Shown here in pieces: positions 50,025-54,639 of a DNA stretch of 64,000 nucleotides. Origin of the DNA: Peromyscus leucopus (taxonomy: Eukaryota; Chordata; Mammalia; Rodentia; Cricetidae); the NCBI RefSeq assembly GCF_004664715.2, contig NC_051085.1:23644551-23708550 (forward strand). The letters are read 5' to 3'. Each line of letters starts with the position of its first letter. The first letter of the stretch is position 1. A model generated the notes under the pieces. The model ran no database searches, was not told the origin of the DNA, and saw nothing but the letters and a program-made list of their open reading frames with translations. Position numbers and translations under genes: made by a program.

Positions 50025-51006
50025 AGGAGCCATAAGGAGAATAGCAGACAGAAAGGCAAGGCTGGGAGGGACTTGCTGCTGTACCGATTCTTGTGCCGAG
50101 AACAAAGCAAGATGTCATTCCACAAAGTGATGTGTAAATGTAAATTAAACTCCCAAAAGTCCATGTATAATTGAATAGGAATTTAAAGAAATACATAGGA
50201 CATCGGACTTTATTTTTACTTAGGTTTGCTTCACAACTTGAAATCATTTGTGAAATTGAGTGAGAAGCTAATGTTTCATGGTTTCCATCAGTCTTCTCTC
50301 ATCTAAACTGGAATGCTGGGTCATTCTGACCCAGATTGACTTTTCCAATGCCCGGTGACTATCTGTCTGAGTACCAGTCCTTGTTTGTCTGTGAAGTCTC
50401 CATCTTCTCCCTGTATCTGTATCTCCTGTGTTGGAATCCTTTGTTGCACTAAGGGTGTGGATATAGTGTGGAGCTTTGTGTGGTTTTATGACATCACACA
50501 ACTGCCAGAGTGCCTTGGTCTACACCTTTCTCCTTGAGTAGAAACTTCTTTGGTATTAGCCCTAGCCCTGATGATTTCAATGTGTAACTAGGAAAGACAA
50601 GGTAGTTGTAGTCTGACCATGTTCTCTGGAATTTTCTCTCTGCCCTGAGTGATGACATGGTCTCTTCCGTGCAGAGCTCTGAGAATCCGGTGAGATGAAG
50701 TGAAGCTGCTTTGAATTCCCAAGTGTGATGCAGATGTAGACTGTGTTCTCACAGGAAAGCCAAGCAAATGGACCTTGGAGTGTGGCTTTGCTTAGAGTAA
50801 TGACTGCCATGGTTAAAGGCTAACTGAAGAAATAACTGACATGTCTTTATATTTTGTGTTTTCTATCCTATCAGAACCGGGACCAGTATTCACACCTGCT
50901 GAGTGACCATTTTCTGCCATACCAAGGTCATAATTCCTTTCGTGAGAAATATTTTAGTGGTGTAACAAAAAGAATTGCCAAGGAAGAAAAATCTAGCCAA
51001 GATTGA
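1798..51006 (+). CDS. TRMT11: tRNA (guanosine(10)-N2)-methyltransferase, TRMT11 (13 coding exons)
   Basis: The spliced exons encode 460 residues that I recognise as TRMT11 along their whole length. With its partner TRMT112 the enzyme transfers a methyl group from S-adenosylmethionine to N2 of guanosine 10 in tRNA (family knowledge). Residues 1 to about 170 form the N-terminal ferredoxin-like and THUMP RNA-binding part. SAM motif I is D221-P-F-V-G-T-G-G228; an acidic GTDID follows at 242-246; the catalytic N2-guanine motif is D308-P-P-Y311; a '[11 protein letters not shown]' strand lies near the C-terminal third. The ATG has a strong Kozak context (G at -3 and +4). Coding segments are 1798-1869, 5467-5532, 9062-9135, 13912-13993, 14082-14174, 14394-14528, 15345-15501, 24330-24410, 27362-27526, 28758-28830, 28950-29081, 38495-38615 and 50875-51006. 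They total 1383 nt with no internal stop. From memory the human protein is 463 residues and the mouse protein 460. Confidence 0.97.
2884..3003 (-). mobile_element. B2 SINE fragment, minus
   Basis: Reverse complement of the B2 head: 'gagccaccatgtgg', 'gggaattgaactcggg', 'ctcttaaccactgagcc', ending 'ctctccagccccc'. 'actgagccatctct' is locally duplicated near 2971-2996. The tail half is missing. Confidence 0.85.
3005..3242 (-). mobile_element. B2 SINE, minus, with target-site duplication
   Basis: A complete young-looking B2 in reverse. Its A-rich tail has become a long TTTA array (about 3040-3092), followed by the body and a head ending 'cactccagcccc'. CTTCCTTACTTTT occurs on both sides (3005-3017 and 3230-3242), a 13-bp target-site duplication. 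It landed directly beside the B2 fragment at 2884-3003. Confidence 0.9.
3591..3738 (-). mobile_element. B1 SINE, minus
   Basis: 'gagacagggtttctctgtgtag', 'accaggctggcctcgaactc' and 'gtgccaccactgcccggc' in order form a full-length B1 in reverse. It carries the 'agcctttcctggaactcg' insert typical of the cricetid subtype. Confidence 0.9.
4009..4042. repeat. (CA)n microsatellite
   Basis: Uninterrupted AC dinucleotides, about 17 units. Confidence 0.95.
4550..4671 (+). mobile_element. old B1-type SINE, plus
   Basis: 'ggtggcacactcctgtgatc', 'aaacggaggcaggtga' and 'gagactctgtctcaaaaaat' follow the B1 order but with strong divergence; it has an A-rich tail. Confidence 0.65.
5467..5532 (+). CDS. TRMT11: TRMT11 exon 2, residues 25-46
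   Basis: Encodes [20 protein letters not shown] and GK in phase 0 at both ends. Donor GTAAGA at 5533. Confidence 0.95.
6745..6795. repeat. (CA)n microsatellite
   Basis: AC units with one T interruption near 6784. The unique sequence GTGGAAATAC occurs on both sides. Confidence 0.95.
6966..7116 (+). mobile_element. B1 SINE, plus, diverged
   Basis: 'catggtggctcatgccttta', 'gaggtcaaggccagccttg' and 'gagagaccctgtctcacc' in B1 order, followed by a short A-rich tail. Confidence 0.75.
7269..7434 (-). mobile_element. B1 SINE, minus
   Basis: T-rich tail at 7269-7281, then 'cagggtttctctgtgg', 'gaccaggctggcctcgaact' and 'caccaacgcccggc'. Full length in reverse. Confidence 0.88.
8034..8143 (+). mobile_element. 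old B1-type SINE, plus
   Basis: 'ggctgggcatggtagcatac', 'tcctagcctgggcggctcag' and 'gactttatcttt' are recognisable but strongly diverged. Confidence 0.55.
8155..8480 (-). mobile_element. MaLR (MT-like) LTR, minus
   Basis: The + strand reads 'tctgttgtggtgataaatag', 'atttatttggcttacacc', 'gaggagtgctgcttcctgac', 'gggatggcacagctccc' and 'caagaaaatgcccagg' in order. This is the reverse complement of a very common rodent LTR-like repeat. No internal retroviral sequence is attached. The family name is from memory. Confidence 0.5.
8706..8802 (+). mobile_element. B1 SINE, partial, plus
   Basis: 'cagcacttgggaggtgg' and 'gaggccagcctggaatacat' identify the B1 middle; the 5' end is degraded and the 3' end is truncated near a T tract. 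Confidence 0.65.
9062..9135 (+). CDS. TRMT11: TRMT11 exon 3, residues 47-70 and two bases of codon 71
   Basis: Encodes [20 protein letters not shown] then TVCA and the first two bases of the next Lys codon. Donor GTAAGA at 9136. The codon is completed by the first base of exon 4. Confidence 0.95.
9221..9505 (-). mobile_element. LTR of an ERVK-type element, minus orientation
   Basis: The '(ag)ttagatatcggggtaagaa' block with 'tgatcagagaa' at about 9260-9294 matches the same block at about 57642-57675 in the solo LTR 57601-58078. The right edge 'atatcccacaaca' followed by 'tttcctgctttttgtctaaa' reads on the minus strand as a purine-rich tract followed by TGTTGTGGGATAT, the start of an LTR. The left edge is approximate. 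Confidence 0.6.
9506..11634. mobile_element. non-coding internal region of an ERV-derived element
   Basis: About 2.1 kb between two LTR-like ends that face outward. I recall near-identical sequence as a repeated family in other cricetid genomes, including the blocks around 9870-10280 and 10930-11580. I see no gag, pol or env reading frame; stops are frequent in every frame, so it would be non-autonomous. Short diverged repeats around a 'cttaaacaa.agtagaaa.atatata' motif recur three times near 10478-10660. A B1 inserted later at 10731-10894. Orientation of the interior is unclear. Confidence 0.5.
10721..10904 (-). mobile_element. B1 SINE, minus, with target-site duplication
   Basis: AAGTAGTTAC occurs at 10721-10730 and again at 10895-10904. 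Between them is a T tail and a full-length, little-diverged B1 of the 'cacctttcctggagctcac' subtype ending 'caccaccgcccggc'. It sits inside the ERV-derived block and so is younger than it. Confidence 0.93.
11635..11791 (+). mobile_element. LTR-like end of the ERV-derived block, plus orientation
   Basis: A polypurine-like 'gacaaaagggtgaaa' (11620-11634) is followed by TGTGGGATATTTGTATAG, then 'agagctagtgggacaagc', 'gccgagctttcataattaat' and 'gggagctggcgg', ending near CTTGCTACA at 11791. It is oriented opposite to the LTR at 9221-9505. The right boundary is uncertain. Confidence 0.5.
12006..12040. repeat. (AT)n-rich microsatellite
   Basis: Two AT dinucleotide runs separated by a short ATTATTATC stretch. 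Confidence 0.85.
12051..12212 (-). mobile_element. B1 SINE, minus
   Basis: T tail, 'gacagggtttctctatgtag', 'gatcaggctggccttgaact' and 'gtgccaccaccgtccagc': full length and moderately diverged, with the shorter middle of the murid-type B1. Confidence 0.88.
13057..13280 (-). mobile_element. B3/B2-family SINE, minus
   Basis: 'gaggatttatttttat', 'cagaggccagaagacag', 'ggatcccctggaattgtagt', 'gtgggtgctgggaacc' and 'ctcttaaccactgagcag' are in B3 order, reversed. Confidence 0.8.
13549..13628 (+). mobile_element. ID SINE, plus
   Basis: 'ggggtatagctcagtgatag' and 'agaccctgggtcagtccc' keep the A and B boxes of the tRNA-Ala/BC1-derived ID element. It is diverged and not a functional tRNA. Confidence 0.75.
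13912..13993 (+). CDS. TRMT11: TRMT11 exon 4, last base of codon 71 to residue 98
   Basis: After completing Lys71 it encodes [20 protein letters not shown] and NYPVEKM. Donor GTGCGT at 13994 is weaker than consensus; the intron that follows is only 88 bases. Confidence 0.95.
14082..14174 (+). CDS. TRMT11: TRMT11 exon 5, residues 99-129
   Basis: Encodes [20 protein letters not shown] then [11 protein letters not shown], within the THUMP-containing region. Phase 0 at both ends; donor GTAAGT. Confidence 0.95.
14394..14528 (+). CDS. TRMT11: TRMT11 exon 6, residues 130-174
   Basis: Encodes [20 protein letters not shown] and on through a '[20 protein letters not shown]' stretch to W174. Donor GTAAGC at 14529; the acceptor follows a pure T tract. 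This closes the RNA-binding half of the protein. Confidence 0.95.
14529..15344 (+). other. TRMT11: TRMT11 intron 6 with an ID fragment
   Basis: GTAAGC donor and CTAG acceptor. A diverged ID-like fragment lies at about 14581-14640 ('gggtggggatgtaggtcag'). The rest, 14660-15340, shows nothing I recognise. Confidence 0.8.
15345..15501 (+). CDS. TRMT11: TRMT11 exon 7, residues 175-226 and one base of codon 227
   Basis: It begins [20 protein letters not shown] and ends FDPFVGT plus one G, so SAM-binding motif I is split by the following 8.8-kb intron. Donor GTATTA at 15502. Confidence 0.95.
16761..16945 (-). mobile_element. B2/B3-family SINE, minus
   Basis: TTTA-rich tail, 'ctagaactggagttacag', 'atgggtgctgagaactgaac' and 'tgctcttaaccaccgagg' in reversed order. 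Confidence 0.8.
18130..18470 (-). mobile_element. rodent LTR-like interspersed repeat, minus
   Basis: 'gttttccattgctctgatg', 'ggactcactggttctggaag', 'agctcacatccttaccata' and 'tcctcaagcaaactgcacc' follow the reverse of a common rodent/MaLR-like repeat layout. Family not determined. Confidence 0.4.
18975..19735 (-). mobile_element. ancient L1 (L1M-type) fragment, minus
   Basis: 'gtaggattgttaggttaaag' (about 19154), 'gggtgaaaatggtattgaat' (19322), 'cagattgccagttatcattt' (19520) and 'ctcatccatttggaatttat' (19647) appear in the order of the reverse complement of an old mammalian L1 3' region. It is highly diverged with no intact frame. Confidence 0.65.
19761..19808. repeat. (TG)n microsatellite
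   Basis: About 24 TG units, probably grown from the A-rich/CA-rich tail of the SINE that follows. Confidence 0.95.
19809..20010 (-). mobile_element. B3-family SINE, minus
   Basis: 'ggttggttctccttccacc', 'gtaatcaggcttctgcacca' and 'gcactttacccactaagccg' give the reversed SINE head. The TG array occupies the tail side. Confidence 0.65.
21150..21505 (-). mobile_element. rodent LTR-like interspersed repeat, minus
   Basis: 'gaaaagggtttatgttttgc', 'gtaggctcttattgatgtca' and 'gaccaccactttaacaca' match the reverse-orientation layout of the repeat also seen (plus) at 60710-61040. Family not determined. Confidence 0.4.
21565..21785 (+). repeat. MIR SINE, plus
   Basis: 'gtgactttggataaaattct', 'atgaagattaaaggaggta', 'gaaaactggtagacattcag' and 'cttctattattattta' follow the MIR consensus from core to tail. 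Confidence 0.7.
24330..24410 (+). CDS. TRMT11: TRMT11 exon 8, rest of codon 227 to residue 253 and one base of codon 254
   Basis: It completes G227 and G228 of SAM motif I, then encodes [20 protein letters not shown] and TVHGL. The acidic GTDID loop is expected to contact SAM. From memory human TRMT11 has Cys at S233 and Tyr at C241. Donor GTGAGT at 24411. Confidence 0.95.
24785..24967 (+). mobile_element. B2 SINE, plus
   Basis: 'gggggctggagag', 'atggctcagtggttaagagc', 'ccgggttcaattcccagc' (A and B box regions) and an A-rich tail with 'aataaaaaaatg'. Nearly full length. Confidence 0.9.
26182..26360 (-). mobile_element. B1 SINE, minus, internally deleted, with target-site duplication
   Basis: CTAGCATCCA flanks the element on both sides (about 26183-26192 and 26351-26360). 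The tail side has grown TATG and TTTG repeats (26200-26230). The body 'gatagggtttctttgg' to 'gctactattgcctggct' lacks the usual 'ctggcctcgaactcac' segment. Confidence 0.8.
26489..26578 (+). mobile_element. B1 SINE, partial, plus
   Basis: 'tgctgggcatggcgttgcat' and 'cgggaggcagaggcaggag' are recognisable; the right half is degraded. Confidence 0.65.
27362..27526 (+). CDS. TRMT11: TRMT11 exon 9, rest of codon 254 to residue 308 and one base of codon 309
   Basis: It encodes [20 protein letters not shown] through a '[13 protein letters not shown]' stretch to 'DAIITD', ending with D308, the first residue of the catalytic DPPY, plus one C. Donor GTGAGT at 27527 follows. Confidence 0.95.
27527..28757 (+). 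other. TRMT11: TRMT11 intron 9
   Basis: GTGAGT donor and TGCCTAG acceptor. AT-rich; I recognise no repeat or gene in it. Confidence 0.8.
28758..28830 (+). CDS. TRMT11: TRMT11 exon 10, rest of codon 309 to residue 332 and two bases of codon 333
   Basis: It completes PPYG of the catalytic motif and continues [20 protein letters not shown]. Donor GTGAGT at 28831. Splicing here gives IEK followed directly by CPES; my recollection of human TRMT11 has three more residues (WEK) at this junction. Confidence 0.93.
28950..29081 (+). CDS. TRMT11: TRMT11 exon 11, last base of codon 333 to residue 376 and two bases of codon 377
   Basis: Encodes [20 protein letters not shown], then [20 protein letters not shown] and YTP. 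The donor is GTACGT at 29082. Using the next GT at 29086 would bring a stop early in exon 12, which fixes the boundary. Confidence 0.94.
29418..29548 (+). mobile_element. old B1-type SINE, plus
   Basis: 'ctgggcatgataatgcatg', 'gaggttagtctgggctatat' and a short A tail keep the order of B1/PB1D; strongly diverged. Confidence 0.55.
29977..30110 (+). mobile_element. B3-family SINE, plus
   Basis: 'gaggttcagtggataaatc', 'gggacctacatggtagaagg' and 'ttgactcccgtgagttatcc' are in B3 order. Confidence 0.75.
30413..30482 (+). mobile_element. B2-family SINE head, plus
   Basis: 'gagggctagagtacttgtt' and 'acccaggttcaagtctcaa' then 'gcactgcacatagatggca' resemble the B2 5' half. The body then passes straight into the tandem array at 30483. 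Confidence 0.55.
30483..30712 (+). repeat. 33-bp minisatellite with alternating unit types
   Basis: About seven units of 29-35 bp start GCATTGTATACAAA and similar. Two types alternate in most of the array: one continues CCCCACTGCAACACTG, the other TACCACTACTACACTG. The unit is a multiple of three, which leaves long open frames on both strands; these are a by-product of the repeat and not evidence of a gene. Confidence 0.85.
30720..33430. other. unrecognised, possibly retroelement-derived stretch in intron 11
   Basis: About 2.7 kb, more GC-rich and less AT-interrupted than the surrounding intron, with a G run at 31597-31608. Open stretches at 32416-32808 and 32624-32935 overlap in different frames and resemble no protein I know. 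The text near 33200-33420 resembles a passage that I associate with rodent L1-linked repeats, but I cannot place it firmly. Confidence 0.3.
33570..33680 (+). mobile_element. old B1-type SINE, plus
   Basis: 'gagtcaggaggatctcaag' and 'ccagtctgggctacatagtg' identify a degraded B1. Confidence 0.5.
33700..33965. mobile_element. L1-like fragment
   Basis: 'cgaacccctcccagatcttc' and 'cttccccactcccccatccc', followed by an A/C-rich stretch, resemble sequences found near rodent L1 ends. Orientation relative to the next fragment is not certain. Confidence 0.4.
33966..34735 (+). mobile_element. L1 (Lx-like) 3' region, plus, interrupted
   Basis: 'cagaatattattcagctgtt', 'gatagagctagaaaatatta' and 'ctgagtgaggtaactcaaa' are a rodent L1 passage. 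It resumes after 34410 with 'ggctagaggggagggtatg', a G-rich stretch, 'gaagtctaaagagtcaccaa' and 'ccccaactagacgtctt'. The break is filled by the DNA transposon at 34204-34410. Confidence 0.75.
34204..34410 (+). mobile_element. URR1-like hAT DNA transposon inserted in L1
   Basis: It starts CACTGGTTCTCA and ends with AGAACCCCTG, imperfect inverted termini of the kind CAGTGGTTCTCA. The interior 'gaatggccctttacaggagt', 'cagatatttatgttac' and 'atggttgggaatcaccacag' matches the rodent URR1 repeat as I remember it. It is flanked by GACTAGGG (34196-34203) and GGCTAGAG (34411-34418), an 8-bp duplication with two changes. Non-coding and non-autonomous. Confidence 0.75.
35169..35343 (+). mobile_element. 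B3-family SINE, plus
   Basis: 'gggccagcacgatgattcag', 'ttgacccccagaacccatg' and a tail with 'actaaataaagtaataat'. Confidence 0.7.
35420..35640 (+). mobile_element. B2/B4-family SINE, plus
   Basis: 'gggagctggagacgtggctt', 'gaggtcagttcccataacc' and an ACAC-rich tail ending 'gttaataaatgatgg'. Diverged. Confidence 0.6.
36191..36382 (-). mobile_element. B1 SINE, minus, with 12-bp target-site duplication
   Basis: AGGTATTGTTTT occurs at 36191-36202 and 36371-36382. Between them lies a T-rich tail and a near-consensus B1 of the 'tcctggagctcacttgg' subtype ending 'gtgccaccaccacccagct'. It is the best-preserved SINE in the window. Confidence 0.95.
38495..38615 (+). CDS. TRMT11: TRMT11 exon 12, last base of codon 377 to residue 417
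   Basis: Encodes [20 protein letters not shown], then [20 protein letters not shown]. Donor GTATGC at 38616; phase 0 at the end. Confidence 0.95.
38947..39142 (-). mobile_element. B3-family SINE, minus, with (GTGC)n in the tail
   Basis: A GTGC array at about 38957-39003 is followed by 'gggagctggtctctcctac', 'gtcatcaggcttggtggca' and 'ccccgtgaaccacctcagca', the reversed SINE head. Confidence 0.7.
39235..39319. repeat. (TC)n/(CA)n compound microsatellite
   Basis: A short TC run is followed by a long AC run with CG interruptions (GCGC, ACGC) toward its right end. Confidence 0.95.
40725..40890 (+). mobile_element. B3-family SINE, plus
   Basis: 'gccgcaaagtctgatgacct', 'gagtttgattcctagaaccc' and a tail with 'gaaataagtaaatgaatg'. 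Confidence 0.75.
41915..42021 (-). mobile_element. old B1-type SINE, minus
   Basis: 'attgagacagtgtctcactg' and 'caccatgcctggct' with a decayed middle. Confidence 0.6.
42725..42850 (-). repeat. MIR SINE fragment, minus
   Basis: 'tcaccatttcagagatgaag', 'gaccaagtggtgaacagcag' and 'agttgaaaacaaaac' resemble the reversed MIR core (an 'attttacagatgaggaaac' to 'ggcagagccggg' layout). Confidence 0.5.
42895..42985 (+). mobile_element. ID-like SINE remnant, plus
   Basis: 'ggtctgggtatgctgctta', 'acctgagggtcagttcccag' and 'caccacaaaataaataag' resemble a decayed ID element with an A-rich tail. Confidence 0.5.
43402..43656 (-). mobile_element. B2/B3-family SINE, minus, with (ATGC)n
   Basis: 'aaaagatttatttttattc', an ATGC array at about 43436-43460, 'gagctggagttacaggcag', 'gtgagtgctggaaacagaac' and 'ctcttaaccatggagccac' in reversed order. 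Confidence 0.85.
46260..46830 (+). repeat. probable L2 fragment, plus
   Basis: 'agttcggaataaaattacaa', 'cctgattgctcctggcatcg' and 'cagggtctgtgaactcagac' follow the spacing of the L2 3' region (the 'ataaagtccaaactcc' to 'gactgtgagctcc' layout) with heavy divergence. Tentative. Confidence 0.4.
47461..47585 (+). mobile_element. B1 SINE, plus, diverged
   Basis: 'gtgatggtgcgtggctataa', 'aaggacaatctgggctg' and 'gacactctgcctcaaaactg' in B1 order. Confidence 0.65.
48250..48470 (+). repeat. MIR SINE, plus
   Basis: 'tgagtcaggctgcagtctgg', 'ccagctgtatggcttgtggc', 'tctctttctccatctccaaa', 'atggagatgaaaagaatg' and 'aattaaataattacctta' run through nearly the whole MIR consensus in order. It is the clearest ancient repeat in the window. 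Confidence 0.8.
49988..50021. repeat. (TG)n microsatellite
   Basis: About 17 uninterrupted TG units. Confidence 0.95.
50875..51006 (+). CDS. TRMT11: TRMT11 exon 13 (coding part), residues 418-460 and stop
   Basis: Encodes [20 protein letters not shown] then [20 protein letters not shown] and SQD, with TGA at 51004-51006. The lysine-rich tail is typical of the family. Confidence 0.95.
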   Translation, partial: NRDQYSHLLSDHFLPYQGHNSFREKYFSGVTKRIAKEEKSSQD

Positions 51007-51400
51007 AAATATGATGACAATCAAGAAAGAATAAGCATTTTATAGAAAAACTTTTAGAAATGAATTTGTGTGTATGATCTAGAAAACCCTGTGCTGTTTT
51101 TATATGAATAACTGCTATGAATCAAAACTGAATAACTTCAGAATGATCTTGGTTTTAGAGACTATTTTGATGGGCCTTTTGGACCTTGTTAAGTTTCAGG
51201 GACTGATACATACAGATGGACTCGGTGTTTATATTTTTTACAAAGAAAATATCGTTAACTTTTTAGCCATATCTGCCAGATATATAGTAGGCAATTAATA
51301 GTGCTTTAGAATATTTTCATTTTGTAAATTTGCTTGGTTTGGTTTCTAGTTGTAACTGTTTTCCATTGCTACCAATAAACTTTACTGAGAATTTCTAAAA
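51007..51400 (+). other. TRMT11: TRMT11 3' UTR
   Basis: AT-rich sequence between the stop codon and the predicted cleavage site. The end is inferred from the poly(A) signal at 51374. Confidence 0.75.
51374..51379 (+). terminator. TRMT11: poly(A) signal AATAAA of TRMT11
   Basis: Canonical AATAAA 368 bases after the stop codon, with a GT-rich ATTGTGTGGT at 51401-51410 as the likely downstream element. Cleavage is expected around 51392-51402. Confidence 0.85.
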
Positions 51401-51409
51401 ATTGTGTGG

Positions 51410-52615
51410 TACTCAGTATTTCTCGCCTCATCTCATGGAGAGCTTTGAGGAAAATGAGTGTTTAACCATCAGTCCCGTACAGGTCAGAACAACAGTGGCC
51501 GTGCTGCTGGGAGGCAGGCTAAGGCATGAAACTGCAGAGATTCCAACCCTAACACCTCAAAGAACCTGTGCGTCTGCACCGCGTCTGCACCCTAAAAGCT
51601 GACCGTCGGTCAAGTTAACTAACTACCCCCAATTTTTGGTGTAGAAAGTAACCGATAGTTAAATTCAGGAACAACAGCTCAAGTCCCTGATGACCCCCTA
51701 GTGCTATGAAGCCTAATCAGTACTCTGTGAAACAGAAGCTGTATTTTTCTTGAAGGGGAAACTTTGCTGAATCTACATTGTGTCCATCATAGAAATATCT
51801 TCTTTGAAAACCACTATACCCATTAATTCTGGATGCTAGTAGCTTTGCTTTTGGTGGTCAGATGTACCTCAGCGGGGCGGCAGTAAATGGATACTTTCTG
51901 TCTAACCAGAGCCTATTTTTATTTGTGTTATTGTTGTTATTATTATTCTTTTACTGTGACTGCTGAGTTTTATGAACTCACAATATTAACTTACACGGCT
52001 TAGGAGCTGCAGAAGACTAGTGCTACTGAGTGGGGTCAGGCGTTCCGCTGCGGCCGTCTTGTCACGTGGGCAGCGCTGGATTTCAGCACGTCTAAAACCT
52101 TTCCTGATTGTTTTGTTTGGGTTTCTGGATGTTATTTGTGGTACACTGGGGAAAATTTAAAAGTATTCAAGGATGATTTATTTGCAGTATTTCTGTTATA
52201 CACCATCTTATTTTTAAGTTTTTGAGGTTATGTGGGGGATGGGTATGAAACTGTGTAGCTGACGCAGTTGGAATATGAGATTTTTAGTTTAACCCCTTTT
52301 TGTGGAGTGCCTCAGAACTTCATCCAAATAAGTTCTAGAAATTCACATTAACCTTAGTCACTTTATTCTTAAAAATTAACTCATAGTTAAAAAAAAAACA
52401 AATTATTTCCGTTACTATTAATTGAAGTCTTCTGGACATCAATTCTTCCAACTGTGAGGTTTCTTTTCATATTTATTAGAACGTTCAGCTTCCTACTCCT
52501 GAAGTGTCAAAGTTTAAGTATATGTAGTTGTTTTAAAATTGAAACTCATAAGTGATGGAGACACTTGATAACTTCCAATCAATTTTGATTTTAGGATATA
52601 GGTCATAAGTGGTCT
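51410..52615. other. downstream intergenic DNA, nothing recognised
   Basis: Includes a tandem 'gcgtctgcacc' duplication near 51571-51592 and a short ATT-rich run near 51930-51945. No gene or nameable repeat is seen. It might contain a longer alternative TRMT11 3' UTR. Confidence 0.5.
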
Positions 52616-52624
52616 CCCTTTTTT

Positions 52625-52870
<246 letters not shown>

Positions 52871-53625
52871 CAAGAGTTCTTATTCTAAAAACAAAGCCTC
52901 TATTTGCTGTAAGTTACAGATCATTTTGTTTGGTAGGTACCCTTTCCTCCTGTGTTTACCAGTAGGAATATCTCCTAACAAGATGCCAGTGTTCACAAAA
53001 ACCTATAGTTTGAATTTGCAGTATGTTCTGGAAGGGAACTGTAGGTGGTCTGTGGACTGGCCTACTTCATGTTTATAATATGACAAAGTATGTAATTTTG
53101 TTTCTGGCATATATTAAATAGCCATAAAATCCAGATGGTTACCTCAGTGGTGCCTCATCAGAAACACCTCCTTCCTGTCCATTTCGGTGAGTAATTTTTT
53201 TTTTTTTTTTCTGTGATAGCTGTGGGGAAATCGTGGAGTAGGTGGTCTTGGGTTTGTTTAGCCAAAGTGGCTAGAAGATTTTTTTTTTTTTAAACCTTAA
53301 AATCTGGTAAAATTTTCTCAACCTCTTCCTGCCCAGCATGAGCCTGTCTTGAGCCAATTTCCAACCAATTTCCTTCTGACTAACTCTTTAAATCCACGGA
53401 CTAAGCAATAAAGCAGTTTGAGACTCGAGGTTCTGGGAGGTAACTCCAGGTTGCCACTGCTTCCCTTTTGAGAAAACTCTCTCAAATCTTGAGGTCCCCT
53501 ACACGTGAAGGAAAAAGGAGGATTCTAATGAAAACCTGTTGAATTTGATGCAAAAAAGTAAAATGAGTTAATGTCACTGACTGTTGTACTGACTGGATTG
53601 AAAATTTGAGTTTTGAGACATAGAA

Positions 53626-53951
53626 ATTTTTTTTCTTTTTATTAAGAGATTTTCTATTCGTTTTACATATCAACTACGAATTCTCCTGTCCTCCCTCCTC
53701 CCACTCCCCAGCCTCCCCCCTGTAGCCCACCCCCCATTCTCACCTCCTCCAAGGCAAGGTCTCCCCTGGGGAGTCAGCAGACCCTGGTACATTCAGTTGA
53801 GGCAGGTCTGAGCCCCTCCTCCCTGCACCAAGGCTGAGCAAAGTGTCTCAGCATAGGCCCTAGGTTCCAAAAAGCCAGCCCATGCACTAAGCACAGGTCC
53901 CAATCCCACTGCCTGGGGGCCCCCTAAACAGTTCAAGCTAAACAACTGGAG
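53626..53951 (-). mobile_element. L1 3' end, minus
   Basis: Read on the minus strand it ends 'atgtaaaacgaatagaaaat' 'ctcttaataaaaag', the 3' terminus and A tail of a rodent L1. The pyrimidine-rich 'ctgtcctccctcctcccact' at 53687 is its G-rich 3' UTR, and 'gctgagcaaagtgtctcagc' (53832) is a further L1 passage. It is 5'-truncated near 53951. Confidence 0.85.
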
Positions 53952-54289
53952 ACTTAGAAATACCTTTTAAGGTACTGTGTTCTATACTCAATATACATTA
54001 AAAGCAGGGGGTAGACTTTCTTTTAGCATCAGGAAATTAAATGTTAACGCTGTATTACCCAGATGCCAATATAAGCAACTCTATCGTTTGAATAAGATGC
54101 CTTTGATGTTAAGTGAACTTCTAACATGTTATGCTGGAAATATCAAGTACTTCTTATCCAAAGAGAGGTGGAATACATCATAATGTTTATTATTTAAAAA
54201 TTAGAGATGATTGTTTGAGAAATTACCTTTTATGTCATTTTATGTTCTCTTGAAAAAGCACATAAACCTCACATCAGTCATTCTTTTAT

Positions 54290-54636
54290 TGTATTACTTA
54301 TGTGTACATGATGTGTGTGCGTGCGCATGTGTGTGTGTGTGTATGATACGTGCACATGTGTGTTATGTGTGGGTATGTATAGAGAGTTCAGAGGACAACC
54401 TTGGATTGTCCTTCCACTTTGCCTGAGACAGTCTCCTTGTTTGCCCCTGCATATAAGTGGCAAGCTGGCTTGCCTTGGAGCTTCCTGGGAGTCTCCTGTG
54501 TCTTCTCATCTCGCCTTAGGAGAGCTGGGATTGCGAACTACTGCTAGCCCCAGCTCCCTATGGGTCCTGTGTATTTGAACTCTGGTCCTTCCACTTGCAT
54601 GGTAAGCGATCCACCCATTGAGCCATTTGTCCCAAT
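54290..54636 (-). mobile_element. B4-type SINE (RSINE1-like), minus
   Basis: TG-rich stretch 54314-54375, then 'gagagttcagaggacaacct', 'ttgtttgcccctgcatata', 'gccttaggagagctgggat' and 'cacccattgagccatttgtc' in the reversed order of a composite B4-class element. Confidence 0.7.
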
Positions 54637-54639
54637 TTC

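Larger units (their letters stand above)
38616..50874 (+). other. TRMT11: TRMT11 intron 12 (12.3 kb)
   Basis: GTATGC donor and ATCAG acceptor. Recognised contents are T-rich tracts (38634-38679), a B3 with a GTGC array (38947-39142), a CA array (39253-39319), a B3 (40725-40890), an old B1 (41915-42021), a MIR (42725-42850), an ID-like remnant (42895-42985), a B2/B3 (43402-43656), an L2 (about 46260-46830), a B1 (47461-47585), a MIR (48250-48470) and a TG array (49988-50021). 39330-40720, 43660-46160 and 48480-49980 otherwise show nothing I can name. Confidence 0.85.
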